Source: Microbacteriaceae bacterium (lineage in GTDB: Bacteria > Actinomycetota > Actinomycetes > Actinomycetales > Microbacteriaceae). Taken from it: 14,952 nucleotides of DNA. Location: contig JAGIAU010000015.1 of assembly GCA_017744755.1 (NCBI GenBank), positions 3,967 to 18,918 of the forward strand, written 5' to 3'. Below the pieces are notes generated by a model. The model was given only the letters and a program-made list of their open reading frames with translations. It made no database searches and had not been told where the DNA came from. The translations under genes were made by a program, and so were the position numbers. Every line of letters begins with the position of its first letter. Position 1 is the first letter of the stretch. Of the stretch, positions 1-7,418 are shown piece after piece.

Positions 1-1
1 G

Positions 2-979
2 CCGAACTGGCTGTTCTGGCTCTGGTGCACCGCCCTCGCGATCGCGCTCGCCCTCGACCTCGTCGCGACCCAGTCCATGCCGAACCCGGGCGGCTCGCTC
101 TCCGCCGGCCTGTCCGCCGTGCTCTCCCTCGTGCTCGCCATCGTGACCCGTCCGAGCATGCAGGTCATCGCGACGGCCGCCGTCCTCACGGCGGCGACGG
201 GCGTGTTCTGGATCTTCGCGTCCGCGTACCGCCCGGACATCATCCACGACGCGCTCTTCACCCTGTGCCAGATGTTCCTCCCGGTCCTCGTCGCGGGGCT
301 CGTCGTCGACGGATTCCGCCGCCTGATGCGCCGCGAGACGGAGGAGGTGCTCTCGCACGCCGCCATCGCCGCGCCGCGCCTCACCGTCGGCATCGAGGCG
401 TCGGAGCAGCTCGCCCGCCTCGACCTCGCTGCGGAGAGCCTGCTCAGCGCCGTCGCGGACGGCCGCATGCGCCTGCCGCTCTCCGAGGAGGTCGCGAAGC
501 GCGCCGGCGCCCTCGCGACGGAGCTGCGCCTCCATCTCCTCGCGAGCCGCTCGAAGACCTGGCTCGCCCTCGCGATCGAGGAGTCGACGCTGCTGCGCCA
601 GGTCGTCCGGGTCGACGATCCGCACTCGACGGCCGGCCTGCTGAACACCCGGCAGCGCGCCGCGCTCCTCTCCGCCCTCTGGCTCCTGCACGACGAGCGC
701 AGCGGCGCCCGCGCCGGCGCGCCGCCCGTCGCGCTGGCCTTCGGCGAGCCGACCGCCTCGATGGAGTCCGACGCCCTCGCGGCCGTCTCCATCCGCATCG
801 AGATCCCCGGATCGACCCGCATGATGATCGACCCTGGCGTGTGGGAGCACTTCGCGCGGGTCGGCCGCTACCGCGAGGCGCTCGACGGCCACGGCATCCG
901 GATCGACATCCACTGCCTGGTGCCGACGCCTCGCGGGGCGGGGCATGGTAGAACGGACACCCGAAGGGAGCAGGCATGA
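2..979 (+). CDS. Membrane sensor-like protein, histidine-kinase-like partner of the next gene (5' partial)
   Basis: The frame is open from the window edge, so the gene begins upstream; 325 residues are visible. The N-terminal ~115 residues hold three or four hydrophobic segments: one at the edge, a pair around residues 32-75 ending near a WIFASAYRPD motif, and one around 80-105 followed by basic FRRLMRRE. The rest is a soluble cytoplasmic region of about 210 residues rich in Leu, Ala and Glu. The TGA overlaps the ATG of the response regulator (ATGA), so the two are probably co-translated and act as a signalling pair. The layout resembles a sensor kinase: membrane part, helical part, then an alpha/beta C-terminus. 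I cannot see an H-box or N, G1 or G2 ATP-binding motifs, so catalytic activity is doubtful. Sensor role is inferred mainly from context. An internal ATG at 77 is unlikely to be the start, because the hydrophobic segment before it is in frame. Confidence 0.72.
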   Translation, partial: PNWLFWLWCTALAIALALDLVATQSMPNPGGSLSAGLSAVLSLVLAIVTRPSMQVIATAAVLTAATGVFWIFASAYRPDIIHDALFTLCQMFLPVLVAGLVVDGFRRLMRRETEEVLSHAAIAAPRLTVGIEASEQLARLDLAAESLLSAVADGRMRLPLSEEVAKRAGALATELRLHLLASRSKTWLALAIEESTLLRQVVRVDDPHSTAGLLNTRQRAALLSALWLLHDERSGARAGAPPVALAFGEPTASMESDALAAVSIRIEIPGSTRMMIDPGVWEHFARVGRYREALDGHGIRIDIHCLVPTPRGAGHGRTDTRREQA

Positions 980-1635
980 CCATCAAGCTCGCGATCGTCG
1001 ACGATCACCGGATGCTGCTCGGCGCGCTCACCGAGTGGCTGCGGAACGCCGCCGCGGACATCGAGCTCGTCGCCGCCGTGCCGACCTGGTCGGAGCTCGT
1101 GGCCCACCCGTCGTTCCCGATGGACATCGTGCTGCTCGACGTCGACCTGAAGGACAACATCCCCGTCAGCGTCAAGATCTCCCTGCTCAGGTCCGCCGGC
1201 GTCACCGCCGTCCTCATGAGCACCTACTCGGAGCCGTCGATCATCCGCGAGGCCCTCGCCGCCGGCGCGCTCGGCTACCTCGTGAAGACCGAGGACGCCG
1301 AGATGATCATCGAGGCGCTGCGCTCCGCCTCGCAGGGCGAGGTGTTCATCTCCGCCGAGCTCGACCTCGCGATCAACGGCGGTCCGGACGCCGCCGCGCC
1401 CCGTCTGTCCGCGCAGGAGCGCCGCGTCATGGCGCTGTACGCGACGGGCGAGCCGGTCAAGTCGGTCGCCTACCAGCTGCAGATCTCCGAGGAGACCGCG
1501 AAGAGCTACCTCAAGCGGATCCGCGAGAAGTACCGCGCCTACGGCATCGACGTGGGCACCAAGGTGGCGCTGCGGATGCAGGCGATCCAGGACGGCATCC
1601 TCGTCGGCACCGACGCGGCCCCGACCGACCTGTAG
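976..1635 (+). CDS. NarL/LuxR-family response regulator
   Basis: A 219-residue two-component DNA-binding regulator of normal length for the NarL/FixJ group. The N-terminal receiver domain (about residues 3-120) shows the acidic pair D9-D10, the likely phosphoacceptor D55 in IVLLD, the switch S82/T83 and K104 in GYLVK. A C-terminal helix-turn-helix domain (about 143-210) begins LSAQERRVMALYATGE and contains ISEETAKSYLKRIREKY, the usual LuxR recognition-helix region. AAGGGAG at 964-970 lies 5 nt before the ATG and supports this start. The gene overlaps the upstream sensor gene by 4 nt, implying coupled expression, and its TAG overlaps the GTG of the next gene. Targets are unknown; no operator is evident nearby. 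The family call is secure, while the signal and regulon cannot be read from the sequence. Confidence 0.93.
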   Translation: MTIKLAIVDDHRMLLGALTEWLRNAAADIELVAAVPTWSELVAHPSFPMDIVLLDVDLKDNIPVSVKISLLRSAGVTAVLMSTYSEPSIIREALAAGALGYLVKTEDAEMIIEALRSASQGEVFISAELDLAINGGPDAAAPRLSAQERRVMALYATGEPVKSVAYQLQISEETAKSYLKRIREKYRAYGIDVGTKVALRMQAIQDGILVGTDAAPTDL

Positions 1636-2126
1636 TGGCGACGGGCACCCCCGCCACGGTCGCGCTGACGAAGGCCGCCATCGCGTTCACGGCGCACGAG
1701 TACGGCCACGACGCCGCCGAGGCCTCCGCCAGGGGCGGCTACGGACTCGAGGCCGCCGCGGCGATCGGTGCGGACCCCGAGCAGGTGTTCAAGACCCTCC
1801 TCGCCGATGTCGACGGCGTCGGGCTCGTCGTCGGCGTCGTCCCCGTCTCCGGGACGCTCGACCTGAAGGCGCTCGCCGCGGCGGCCGGCGGGAAGAAGGC
1901 GGCGATGGCGAAGCCCGACGTCGCCGAGCGGAAGACCGGCTACGTCGTCGGCGGCATCTCGCCGATCGGGCAGCGGACGCCGCTGCCGACCTTCGTCGAT
2001 GAGACGGCGCAGCTCTGGGACACCGTGTACGTCAGCGGCGGGCGCCGCGGCTTCGACATCGAGCTGGCGCCGGACGACCTGCTCGCGGCGACGAACGGGC
2101 GGTACGCCGACATCGGGCGGCCCTGA
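1635..2126 (+). CDS. ybaK: YbaK/EbsC-family Cys-tRNA(Pro) deacylase
   Basis: A 163-residue protein of the YbaK/ProX editing family, which hydrolyses Cys-tRNA(Pro) (and some other mischarged tRNAs) in trans in the cytoplasm. Family features are HEYGHD near residues 21-26, DPEQVFKTLL with K53 matching the essential lysine of YbaK, VPVSGTLDLKALA, and GGISPIGQ followed by LPTFVDE. Length matches the family (about 155-165 residues). The GTG start lies in TAGTG, sharing one base with the regulator's stop. There is no Shine-Dalgarno sequence, so translation probably depends on re-initiation after the upstream gene. No other start codon lies before the conserved region. The function is housekeeping and unrelated to the two-component pair, so the link is probably only co-transcription. 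The exact tRNA specificity (YbaK versus ProX-like) is inferred from overall similarity. Confidence 0.9.
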   Translation: MATGTPATVALTKAAIAFTAHEYGHDAAEASARGGYGLEAAAAIGADPEQVFKTLLADVDGVGLVVGVVPVSGTLDLKALAAAAGGKKAAMAKPDVAERKTGYVVGGISPIGQRTPLPTFVDETAQLWDTVYVSGGRRGFDIELAPDDLLAATNGRYADIGRP

Positions 2127-2138
2127 GGCGCCGTAACC

Positions 2139-2168
2139 GTCCGTCGCATGGGACGAGCCCATCCGGAC
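2139..2168. terminator. Possible weak hairpin between ybaK and the ABC operon
   Basis: Two paired blocks are visible: GTCCG at 2139-2143 with CGGAC at 2164-2168, and ATGGG at 2148-2152 with CCCAT at 2158-2162, closing a 5-nt loop. The strands between the stems are unequal (4 nt against 1 nt) and there is no T tract. It could be a weak terminator or attenuator just before the binding-protein gene, or chance pairing in GC-rich DNA. Confidence 0.25.
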
Positions 2169-2187
2169 CGCTGGGAGAATGTTCTCC

Positions 2188-3045
2188 ATGCCCAAGAACC
2201 GCCTCCTCACGCGCGCCGCGACGCTCCTCGCGGCGGTCGGCCTCACGGCCGGCCTCGCCGCCTGCTCGACCGCCCCGGCGGCGGACCCCGCGGCGACCGA
2301 CGGCGCCGCCGCGCTCGAGACCCTCAACCCAGGCAAGCTCACGATCGCCACGGGCGACATCGCGTACTACCCATACGTCATCGACGACAAGCCCGAGTCC
2401 GGCGAGGGCTTCGAGGCGGCCGTCGCCTACGCCGTCGCCGAGGAGCTCGGCTTCGCGGCGGAGGACGTCGAGTGGGTGCGCACGAGCTTCGAGGCGGCGA
2501 TCGCGCCCGGCCCGAAGTCCTTCGACTTCAACATCCAGCAGTACACGATCACCGACGAGCGCAAGCAGTCCGTCGACTTCTCCTCGCCGTACTACGCGGC
2601 GAGCCAGGCGGTCGTCGCGATCCAGGGCGGCGCCGCGGACGGCGTCGACTCGATCGCGGGCCTCAAGGACCTGCTGCTCGGCGCCATGTCCGGCTCGACG
2701 AGCGCGACGACGATCGCCGAGGCGATCGACCCGGACGTCGAGCCGCTGCTCTTCAACTCGAACGAGGACGCCGTCGCCGCGCTGCAGGCCGGCCAGATCG
2801 ACGCGATCGTGCTCGACCTGCCGACCGCGTACTACGCGACCGGCGTCTACATCGAGGACTCGTTCATCGTCGGCGAGCTCCCCGCCGCCGGCGTGCCGGA
2901 CGAGTGGGGCCTGCTCCTCGCGAAGGACTCGCCGCTCACCCCGGCCGTCACCGCCGCCGTCGACGCGCTGCGCGACAGCGGGAGGCTCCAGGAGATCACC
3001 GACGAGTGGCTCGGCTCCGGGCAGGGCGTTCCGCTCCTCCAGTGA
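2188..3045 (+). CDS. Amino-acid ABC transporter substrate-binding lipoprotein (SBP family 3)
   Basis: An extracellular lipid-anchored binding protein that captures a polar amino acid and delivers it to the permease encoded next. The N-terminus is a lipoprotein signal: basic KNRLLTR, a hydrophobic stretch, then the lipobox LAAC with the lipidated cysteine at residue 26. The mature part has the family-3 pattern: GKLTIATGDIAYYPYV, GEGFEAAVAYAVAEELGF, the FDFNIQQYTITDERKQSVDFS block before a PYY, and a C-terminal helix ending ITDEWLG. At 285 residues it is normal size. I chose the ATG at 2188 because GGGAG at 2173-2177 lies 10 nt before it; the ATG at 2179, three codons earlier, is only 1 nt from that site. 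The ligand cannot be named from sequence. It is the first gene of a three-gene transporter unit. Confidence 0.93.
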   Translation: MPKNRLLTRAATLLAAVGLTAGLAACSTAPAADPAATDGAAALETLNPGKLTIATGDIAYYPYVIDDKPESGEGFEAAVAYAVAEELGFAAEDVEWVRTSFEAAIAPGPKSFDFNIQQYTITDERKQSVDFSSPYYAASQAVVAIQGGAADGVDSIAGLKDLLLGAMSGSTSATTIAEAIDPDVEPLLFNSNEDAVAALQAGQIDAIVLDLPTAYYATGVYIEDSFIVGELPAAGVPDEWGLLLAKDSPLTPAVTAAVDALRDSGRLQEITDEWLGSGQGVPLLQ

Positions 3046-3073
3046 GGCGCCGTCACTCGACCAGCGTCACCAC

Positions 3074-3919
3074 GTGACCTCGCATCAGCTCAGCCGGCTC
3101 GAGCTCGATCGCCGCGCGTACCGATTCCGCAGGGAGCTGCGGTCGGTGCTCGTGGCGATCGGCTCGACGCTGGCGTTCGCGCTCGTCGTCTGGCTGCTCC
3201 TCATCAACACGCCGGGCTGGGCGGCCGTCCAGCAGCAGTTCTTCAATCCGGAGGTGGCCTGGAACGCGCTCCCCCGGGTATGGGACGGCTTCCTGCTCAA
3301 CCTCGAGGTGCTCGGCCTCTCCGTCGTCACCGTCGGGATCGTCGCCATGCTCGTCGCGATCCTGCGCACCCTGCGCCCGGCGGTGTTCCTGCCGCTGCGG
3401 ATGCTGGCGGCGGTGTACACGGACCTCTTCCGGGGACTGCCGTTCATCATCGTGCTGTTCCTCGTCGGCTTCGGCCTCCCGACGATCACGAACACGCGCA
3501 TCCACCCGATCGTGCTCGGCGTCATCGCCGTGACGCTGACCTACTCCGCCTACGTCTCCGAGGTCATCCGCGCCGGCATCGAGGCGGTGCACCCCTCGCA
3601 GCGGCTCGCAGCGCGGGCGCTCGGCCTCAGCGGCGGCCAGACGCTCCGCCGCATCGTGCTCCCGCAGGGCGTCCGGAAGATGACCCCGGCGCTCATGAAC
3701 GACTTCATCGCGATGCAGAAGGACGTCGGCCTCATCTCGGTCCTCGGCGCGATGGACGCCGTACGGGCCGCGCAGCTCGAGGTCTCGAAGACCTACAACT
3801 TCACGCCGTACGTCGTCGCCGGCATCCTCTTCATCCTGCTCGCGATCCCGATGATCCGGATCACGGACTGGTATACCGCACGGCTGCGCCGGCGCGAGCA
3901 GATGGGATCGATCCTGTGA
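3074..3919 (+). CDS. Amino-acid ABC transporter permease (HEQRo/GlnP type)
   Basis: A 281-residue inner-membrane channel subunit. After a basic cytoplasmic N-terminus there are about five hydrophobic segments: about residues 26-47, 78-100, 112-135, 144-165 and 250-268. The family signatures are VYTDLFRGLPFIIVLFL in the middle and the EAA loop, which contacts the ATPase, as AARALGLSGGQTLRRIVLPQG, followed by LMNDFIAMQKDVGLISVLG. The GTG at 3074 lies 28 nt after the binding-protein stop and has no clear Shine-Dalgarno site. An in-frame GTG at 3146, preceded 9 nt upstream by AGGGAG, is an alternative start that would remove 24 charged residues. The stop overlaps the ATPase start (GTGA). A single permease gene suggests a homodimeric channel. 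Confidence 0.92.
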   Translation: MTSHQLSRLELDRRAYRFRRELRSVLVAIGSTLAFALVVWLLLINTPGWAAVQQQFFNPEVAWNALPRVWDGFLLNLEVLGLSVVTVGIVAMLVAILRTLRPAVFLPLRMLAAVYTDLFRGLPFIIVLFLVGFGLPTITNTRIHPIVLGVIAVTLTYSAYVSEVIRAGIEAVHPSQRLAARALGLSGGQTLRRIVLPQGVRKMTPALMNDFIAMQKDVGLISVLGAMDAVRAAQLEVSKTYNFTPYVVAGILFILLAIPMIRITDWYTARLRRREQMGSIL

Positions 3920-4650
3920 CGACGCAGCTTCGGGCCACCGGGATCTGGAAGGCGTTCGGCGACCGCGAGGTGCTCCGCGGGGTCGACCTCGCCGTCGCGC
4001 GCCACGAGGTCGTCGCCCTCATCGGCGCGAGCGGCTCCGGCAAGTCGACCCTGCTGCGCTGTCTCGGGCTGCTCGAGACGATCGGCGACGGGCAGATCCT
4101 GCTCGGCGACGACGACATCTCCGACCCGCGCGTCGACGGGAACCGGGTCCGCGCCCGCCTCGGCGCCGTCTTCCAGAGCTACAACCTGTTCCCCCACCTG
4201 TCGGTGCTGCAGAACGTGACGCTCGCCTCGCGCGTCGTGCACGGGACGCCGCGGCGCCGGGCGGAGGAACGCGCCATCGCGCTCCTCGACCGCGTCGGCC
4301 TCGCCGACAAGGCGCATGCCCACCCCGATCAGCTCTCCGGCGGGCAGCAGCAGCGGGTCGCGATCGTGCGCGCGATCGCGACCGAGCCCGAGGTGCTGCT
4401 CCTCGACGAGATCACCTCGGCCCTGGACCCCGAGCTCGTCGGCGAGGTGCTCGAGCTCGTCCGGGAGCTGAAGGAGGAGGGGACGACGATCGTCATGGCG
4501 ACGCACGAGATGGCCTTCGCCCGCGACGTCGCCGACCGCGTCGTGTTCCTCGACGCCGGACGGATCCTCGAGCAGGGACCGCCTGCCCAGGTGCTCGGGG
4601 CGCCGCGCGAGGCGCGCACCCGCGAGTTCCTCGCCCGCTTCCTGCAGTAG
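3916..4650 (+). CDS. Amino-acid ABC transporter ATP-binding protein
   Basis: A 244-residue cytoplasmic ATPase that powers the importer. All nucleotide-binding motifs are intact: Walker A GASGSGKST (residues 37-45), Q-loop Q87 in FQSYNLFPHL, signature LSGGQ (140-144), Walker B LLLDE with E165, the D-loop SALDP, and the H-loop H197 in ATHEMAFA. This is the polar amino-acid (GlnQ/HisP-like) subgroup, with a typical length and a C-terminal EQGPPAQVL segment. The GTG start at 3916 overlaps the permease stop by 4 nt (GTGA), so the two are coupled. It is the last gene of the operon; a long inverted repeat begins 16 nt after its stop. Substrate specificity is set by the binding protein and is unknown. 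Confidence 0.95.
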   Translation: MTTQLRATGIWKAFGDREVLRGVDLAVARHEVVALIGASGSGKSTLLRCLGLLETIGDGQILLGDDDISDPRVDGNRVRARLGAVFQSYNLFPHLSVLQNVTLASRVVHGTPRRRAEERAIALLDRVGLADKAHAHPDQLSGGQQQRVAIVRAIATEPEVLLLDEITSALDPELVGEVLELVRELKEEGTTIVMATHEMAFARDVADRVVFLDAGRILEQGPPAQVLGAPREARTREFLARFLQ

Positions 4651-4666
4651 TCCGCGCGTTCTCCGC

Positions 4667-4724
4667 TCCGGTGCCACTTGTGGCGGGAACGCCCGCGTTC
4701 CGACCCGCCACAAACGGCACCGGA
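4667..4724. repeat. Long inverted repeat, candidate bidirectional terminator between convergent genes
   Basis: Two 21-nt arms, 4667-4687 and 4704-4724, are reverse complements except for a central 2-nt bulge (AC against AC). Each arm consists of a 9-bp part (TCCGGTGCC in the left arm), the bulge, and a 10-bp part (TTGTGGCGGG). The 16-nt loop holds its own small hairpin, AACG/CGTT at 4688-4691 and 4696-4699. It lies just after the ABC ATPase and in the 3' flank of the convergent glgP, a usual place for a shared terminator. It lacks a T tract on either strand and is longer than typical terminators, so it could instead be a dispersed REP-like repeat. Confidence 0.6.
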
Positions 4725-4770
4725 ACGGGGAAGAACAGGGCGGAAGGGGGCAGAACGCGCTCGCGCGTTC
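4722..4770 (-). terminator. Likely glgP terminator: hairpin followed by pyrimidine tract
   Basis: Reading the minus strand past the glgP stop, a perfect 7-bp stem with a 4-nt loop appears (GAACGCG/CGCGTTC at 4753-4770). A 31-nt C/T-rich run to 4722 follows it. Across 4722-4757 the minus strand has no A and only five G. A stem followed by a C/U-rich tail fits either an intrinsic terminator of the GC-rich type or a Rho-loading region. The tail runs directly into the long inverted repeat. Termination is inferred, not shown. Confidence 0.45.
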
Positions 4771-4783
4771 CGCCCGCTCGCGC

Positions 4784-7336
4784 TCAGCTCGCGACGGCGA
4801 TCAGGCCGAGCTCCGCGGGGGTCGCGAGGAGGGCGTGGTGCGGGGTGACGCGGACCGTGTAGCCGAAGGAGCCCGGGCGCTCCAGGACGACCGTGCCGCT
4901 GTAGACGCCGGTGCCGTCGGCGACGGCGTCGAGGGCCAGCACCTGGCGGACAACGCCCGTGATCTGGTCGCCGTCGCCCGCGCGGCCGTGCACGACCTCG
5001 ACCTTGAGCTCGGAGGCGTCGAGGCCCCCGAGCGCGACGCGGGCCCGCACGCCGAGCGTCTCCCCCACGGTCGGCACGGCGTCGACGCCGCCCGACTCGA
5101 CGTGCAGCACGGCGACCTTCGGCCAGGCCGCGACGACGCGCGCCTTCCAGTCGGCGAGGTCGCGGGCCGGCTGCCGGCCGTCCGCCGTGACGGCCCGGTA
5201 GGACGCGGCGGCGGGCGAGTAGAGGCGCCGGACGTACTCCGCCACCATCCGCTCCGCCGACAGCTCCCCGGACAGCCCGGCGAGCGAGTGCCGGATCGTG
5301 CGCACCCAGCGCCGCGGCACCCCCGCGTCGTCGCGCTCGTAGAAGGCGGGCGCGATCTGGTGCTCGATGAGGTCGTACATCGACGCCGCCTCGATCGCAT
5401 CGCGCTCCGCGGCGTCTCCCGCGGCGTCCGCCGAGGGGATCGCCCAGCCGTTCTCGCCGTCGAAGAACTCGGCCCACCAGCCGTCCAGGATGGAGAGGTT
5501 GAGCGAGCCGTTGAGCGCCGCCTTCATCCCGGAGGTGCCGCAGGCCTCGAGCGGCCGCAGCGGGTTGTTCAGCCAGACGTCGGTGCCGGGGTACATCTGC
5601 CTGGCCATGCCGATGTCGTAGTTCGGGAGGAACGCGATCCGCCCGCGCACCGCCGGATCCGCCGCGAACTCGATGAGCTCCTGGATGAGCCGCTTGCCGC
5701 CGTCGTCCGCGGGGTGCGACTTGCCGGCGACGACGATCTGCACCGGCCGGTCGGGGTTCGTCAGCAGCGACGCGAGCCGCGCCTTGTCGGTCAGCATGAG
5801 CGTGAGCCGCTTGTAGGTGGGGACCCGTCGGGCGAAGCCGATCGTGAGGACCGACGGGTCGAGGACGTTCTCCAGCCACTCCGGGACCGGCGATGCGCCG
5901 TTCTGCTCGACCCATTGCCGCTTCAGCCGGGCGCGCGCATCGCCGACGAACTCGGCGCGCAGCTCGCCGCGGACGCGCCACAGCGCCTCGTCGCTCAGCG
6001 CCGCCGAGCTCCAGTCGACGCCGGACGTGTCGGAGGAGCCGAAGGTCTCCCGCGCGAGGTCGACGATGAGCGGGTCGGTCCAGGTGCCGGCGTGCACGCC
6101 GTTCGTGACGGAGGTGATCGGCACGTCGTCCGCGTCGAAGCCGGGCCACAGCGCGCCGAACATCTGCCGCGACACGTCGCCGTGCAGCTTCGAGACCCCG
6201 TTCGCCCGCTGGGCGAGGCGCAGGCCCATGACGGCCATGTTGAACGTGGTCGGGTCGCCCCCCGGATAGTCCTCCGCGCCGAGCGCGAGCACCTCCTCGA
6301 CCTTCACGCCCGGCAGCAGCTCGGTCGAGAAGTACCGCTGGACGAGCGCGGCCTCGAAGCGGTCGATGCCGGCCGGCACGGGGGTGTGCGTCGTGAACAC
6401 GGTCGCCGCGCGCGTGACCTGCAGCGCCGCCTGGAACGGCAGCCCCTCCCCGATCCAGTCGGAGATCCGCTCGAGGCCGAGGAAGCCGGCGTGGCCCTCG
6501 TTCGTGTGGAACACCTCCGGGAGCGGCGTCCCCGTCAGGTCGCAGAACGCCTTGAGCGCGCGCACGCCCCCGATCCCCAGCAGGATCTCCTGCAGCAGGC
6601 GGTGCTCCCCGCCGCCGCCGTAGAGCCGGTCGGTGACGCCGCGGAGCGCCTCGTCGTTCTCCGGGACGTTCGTGTCGAGCAGGAGCAGCTTGACCCGGCC
6701 GACGTCGGCGATCCAGACGCGGGCCCGGAGCGCCTTGCCGTCCGGCAGCGCGAGCACGATGCGCACGGCCGTGCCGCCGGCGTCGCGCAGCAGCGTCAGC
6801 GGCATGCCGTCGGGATCGAGGATCGGATACGACTCCTGCTGCCAGCCGTCGCGCGACACGGCCTGCCGGAAGTACCCGGACGCGTAGAAGAGGCCGACGC
6901 CGATGAGCGGCAGGCCGAGGTCGCTCGCCGCCTTCAGGTGATCCCCGGCGAGGATGCCGAGGCCGCCGGAGTACTGCGGCAGCGCCGCGGCGATGCCGAA
7001 CTCGGGCGAGAAGTAGCCGATCGACGCGGGGGCGTTCTCCAGGCCCTGGTACCAGCGGGGCTCGGCGAGATAGGCGCGCAGGTCCTCGACGAGCCCGTTC
7101 GCGCGGCCGACGAACTCATGGTCGGCGGCGAGCTCGCGCAGCCGCTCCGGCGCGACGGCGCCGAGGAACGCGATCGGGTCCTGCCCGGCCTCGGCCCACA
7201 GCAGCGGGTCGATCGACTTGAAGAGCAGCCGCGTCGGCTTGTGCCACGACCAGCGCAGGTTCGCGACGAGCGTCTCGAGCGCCGCGAGCTCCGGCGGCAG
7301 GACGGTGCGAACGGTGAACCTGCGGATCGCCCTCAT
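4784..7336 (-). CDS. glgP: Alpha-glucan (glycogen/maltodextrin) phosphorylase
   Basis: An 850-residue cytoplasmic GT35 phosphorylase that releases glucose-1-phosphate from the non-reducing ends of alpha-1,4-glucans. It is the actinobacterial type with an N-terminal DUF3417 region (about residues 12-115, including LVANLRWSWHKPTRLLF), then YFSPEFGI, the GGLGILAGDHLK motif and NEGHAGF. The PLP-binding lysine is K605 in GTSGMKAALNGSLN. The last ~100 residues form an extra beta-rich domain typical of this subgroup. I chose the ATG at 7336 (MRAIRRFTVR), where homologues start. The frame is open further, to an ATG at 7438, but that would overlap glgE and the promoters. No Shine-Dalgarno site precedes the ATG, while a TATCGT box lies exactly 6 nt upstream, which suggests a leaderless mRNA. 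It is divergent from glgE, as Rv1328 is from Rv1327c in Mycobacterium tuberculosis. Confidence 0.95.
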   Translation of the reverse strand: MRAIRRFTVRTVLPPELAALETLVANLRWSWHKPTRLLFKSIDPLLWAEAGQDPIAFLGAVAPERLRELAADHEFVGRANGLVEDLRAYLAEPRWYQGLENAPASIGYFSPEFGIAAALPQYSGGLGILAGDHLKAASDLGLPLIGVGLFYASGYFRQAVSRDGWQQESYPILDPDGMPLTLLRDAGGTAVRIVLALPDGKALRARVWIADVGRVKLLLLDTNVPENDEALRGVTDRLYGGGGEHRLLQEILLGIGGVRALKAFCDLTGTPLPEVFHTNEGHAGFLGLERISDWIGEGLPFQAALQVTRAATVFTTHTPVPAGIDRFEAALVQRYFSTELLPGVKVEEVLALGAEDYPGGDPTTFNMAVMGLRLAQRANGVSKLHGDVSRQMFGALWPGFDADDVPITSVTNGVHAGTWTDPLIVDLARETFGSSDTSGVDWSSAALSDEALWRVRGELRAEFVGDARARLKRQWVEQNGASPVPEWLENVLDPSVLTIGFARRVPTYKRLTLMLTDKARLASLLTNPDRPVQIVVAGKSHPADDGGKRLIQELIEFAADPAVRGRIAFLPNYDIGMARQMYPGTDVWLNNPLRPLEACGTSGMKAALNGSLNLSILDGWWAEFFDGENGWAIPSADAAGDAAERDAIEAASMYDLIEHQIAPAFYERDDAGVPRRWVRTIRHSLAGLSGELSAERMVAEYVRRLYSPAAASYRAVTADGRQPARDLADWKARVVAAWPKVAVLHVESGGVDAVPTVGETLGVRARVALGGLDASELKVEVVHGRAGDGDQITGVVRQVLALDAVADGTGVYSGTVVLERPGSFGYTVRVTPHHALLATPAELGLIAVAS

Positions 7337-7342
7337 GGGCCC

Positions 7343-7348
7343 ACGATA
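7343..7348 (-). promoter_or_regulatory. Candidate -10 box for glgP (leaderless)
   Basis: On the minus strand TATCGT matches the actinobacterial -10 pattern TAnnnT. It is followed by 6 nt (GGGCCC) and the glgP ATG, the normal distance to a transcription start. Transcription would begin at the A of the ATG, which explains the missing Shine-Dalgarno site. No good -35 hexamer is visible; the GTAAC/GTTAC palindrome occupies that region. Confidence 0.5.
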
Positions 7349-7355
7349 GGGGGCG

Positions 7356-7377
7356 CCGGTAACAGGCGGGTTACAGG
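7356..7377. promoter_or_regulatory. Candidate operator shared by glgP and glgE
   Basis: A 22-bp imperfect palindrome with perfect inner arms GTAAC (7359-7363) and GTTAC (7370-7374) separated by 6 bp. CC and GG ends sit one mismatch further out. Read on the minus strand, the same DNA is a direct repeat, CCTGTAAC and CCTGTTAC, with an 11-bp period, about one helix turn. If both mRNAs are leaderless, it spans about -20 to -41 for glgP and -42 to -63 for glgE. A regulator bound here could block glgP and assist glgE. The binding protein is unknown. Confidence 0.42.
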
Positions 7378-7406
7378 ATGCGCACGGGAGCCCGACCTGC
7401 ACGGGG

Positions 7407-7412
7407 TACGTT
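7407..7412 (+). promoter_or_regulatory. Candidate -10 box for glgE (leaderless)
   Basis: TACGTT fits TAnnnT and ends 6 nt before the glgE ATG, the same spacing as the opposing glgP box. There is no Shine-Dalgarno sequence in the gap, so the glgE transcript probably starts at the A of the ATG. No clear -35 element is seen at 16-18 bp. Confidence 0.5.
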
Positions 7413-7418
7413 GTTCGC

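Noticed and set aside
4671..4862. Short plus-strand frame starting inside the inverted repeat
   Set aside because: It starts within the repeat arm, runs antisense into the glgP end and lacks a plausible Shine-Dalgarno site.
4329..6149. 606-codon minus-strand frame across the ABC ATPase end and glgP
   Set aside because: It crosses two structured spacers and is out of frame with glgP; the repetitive Arg-rich composition marks it as a shadow.
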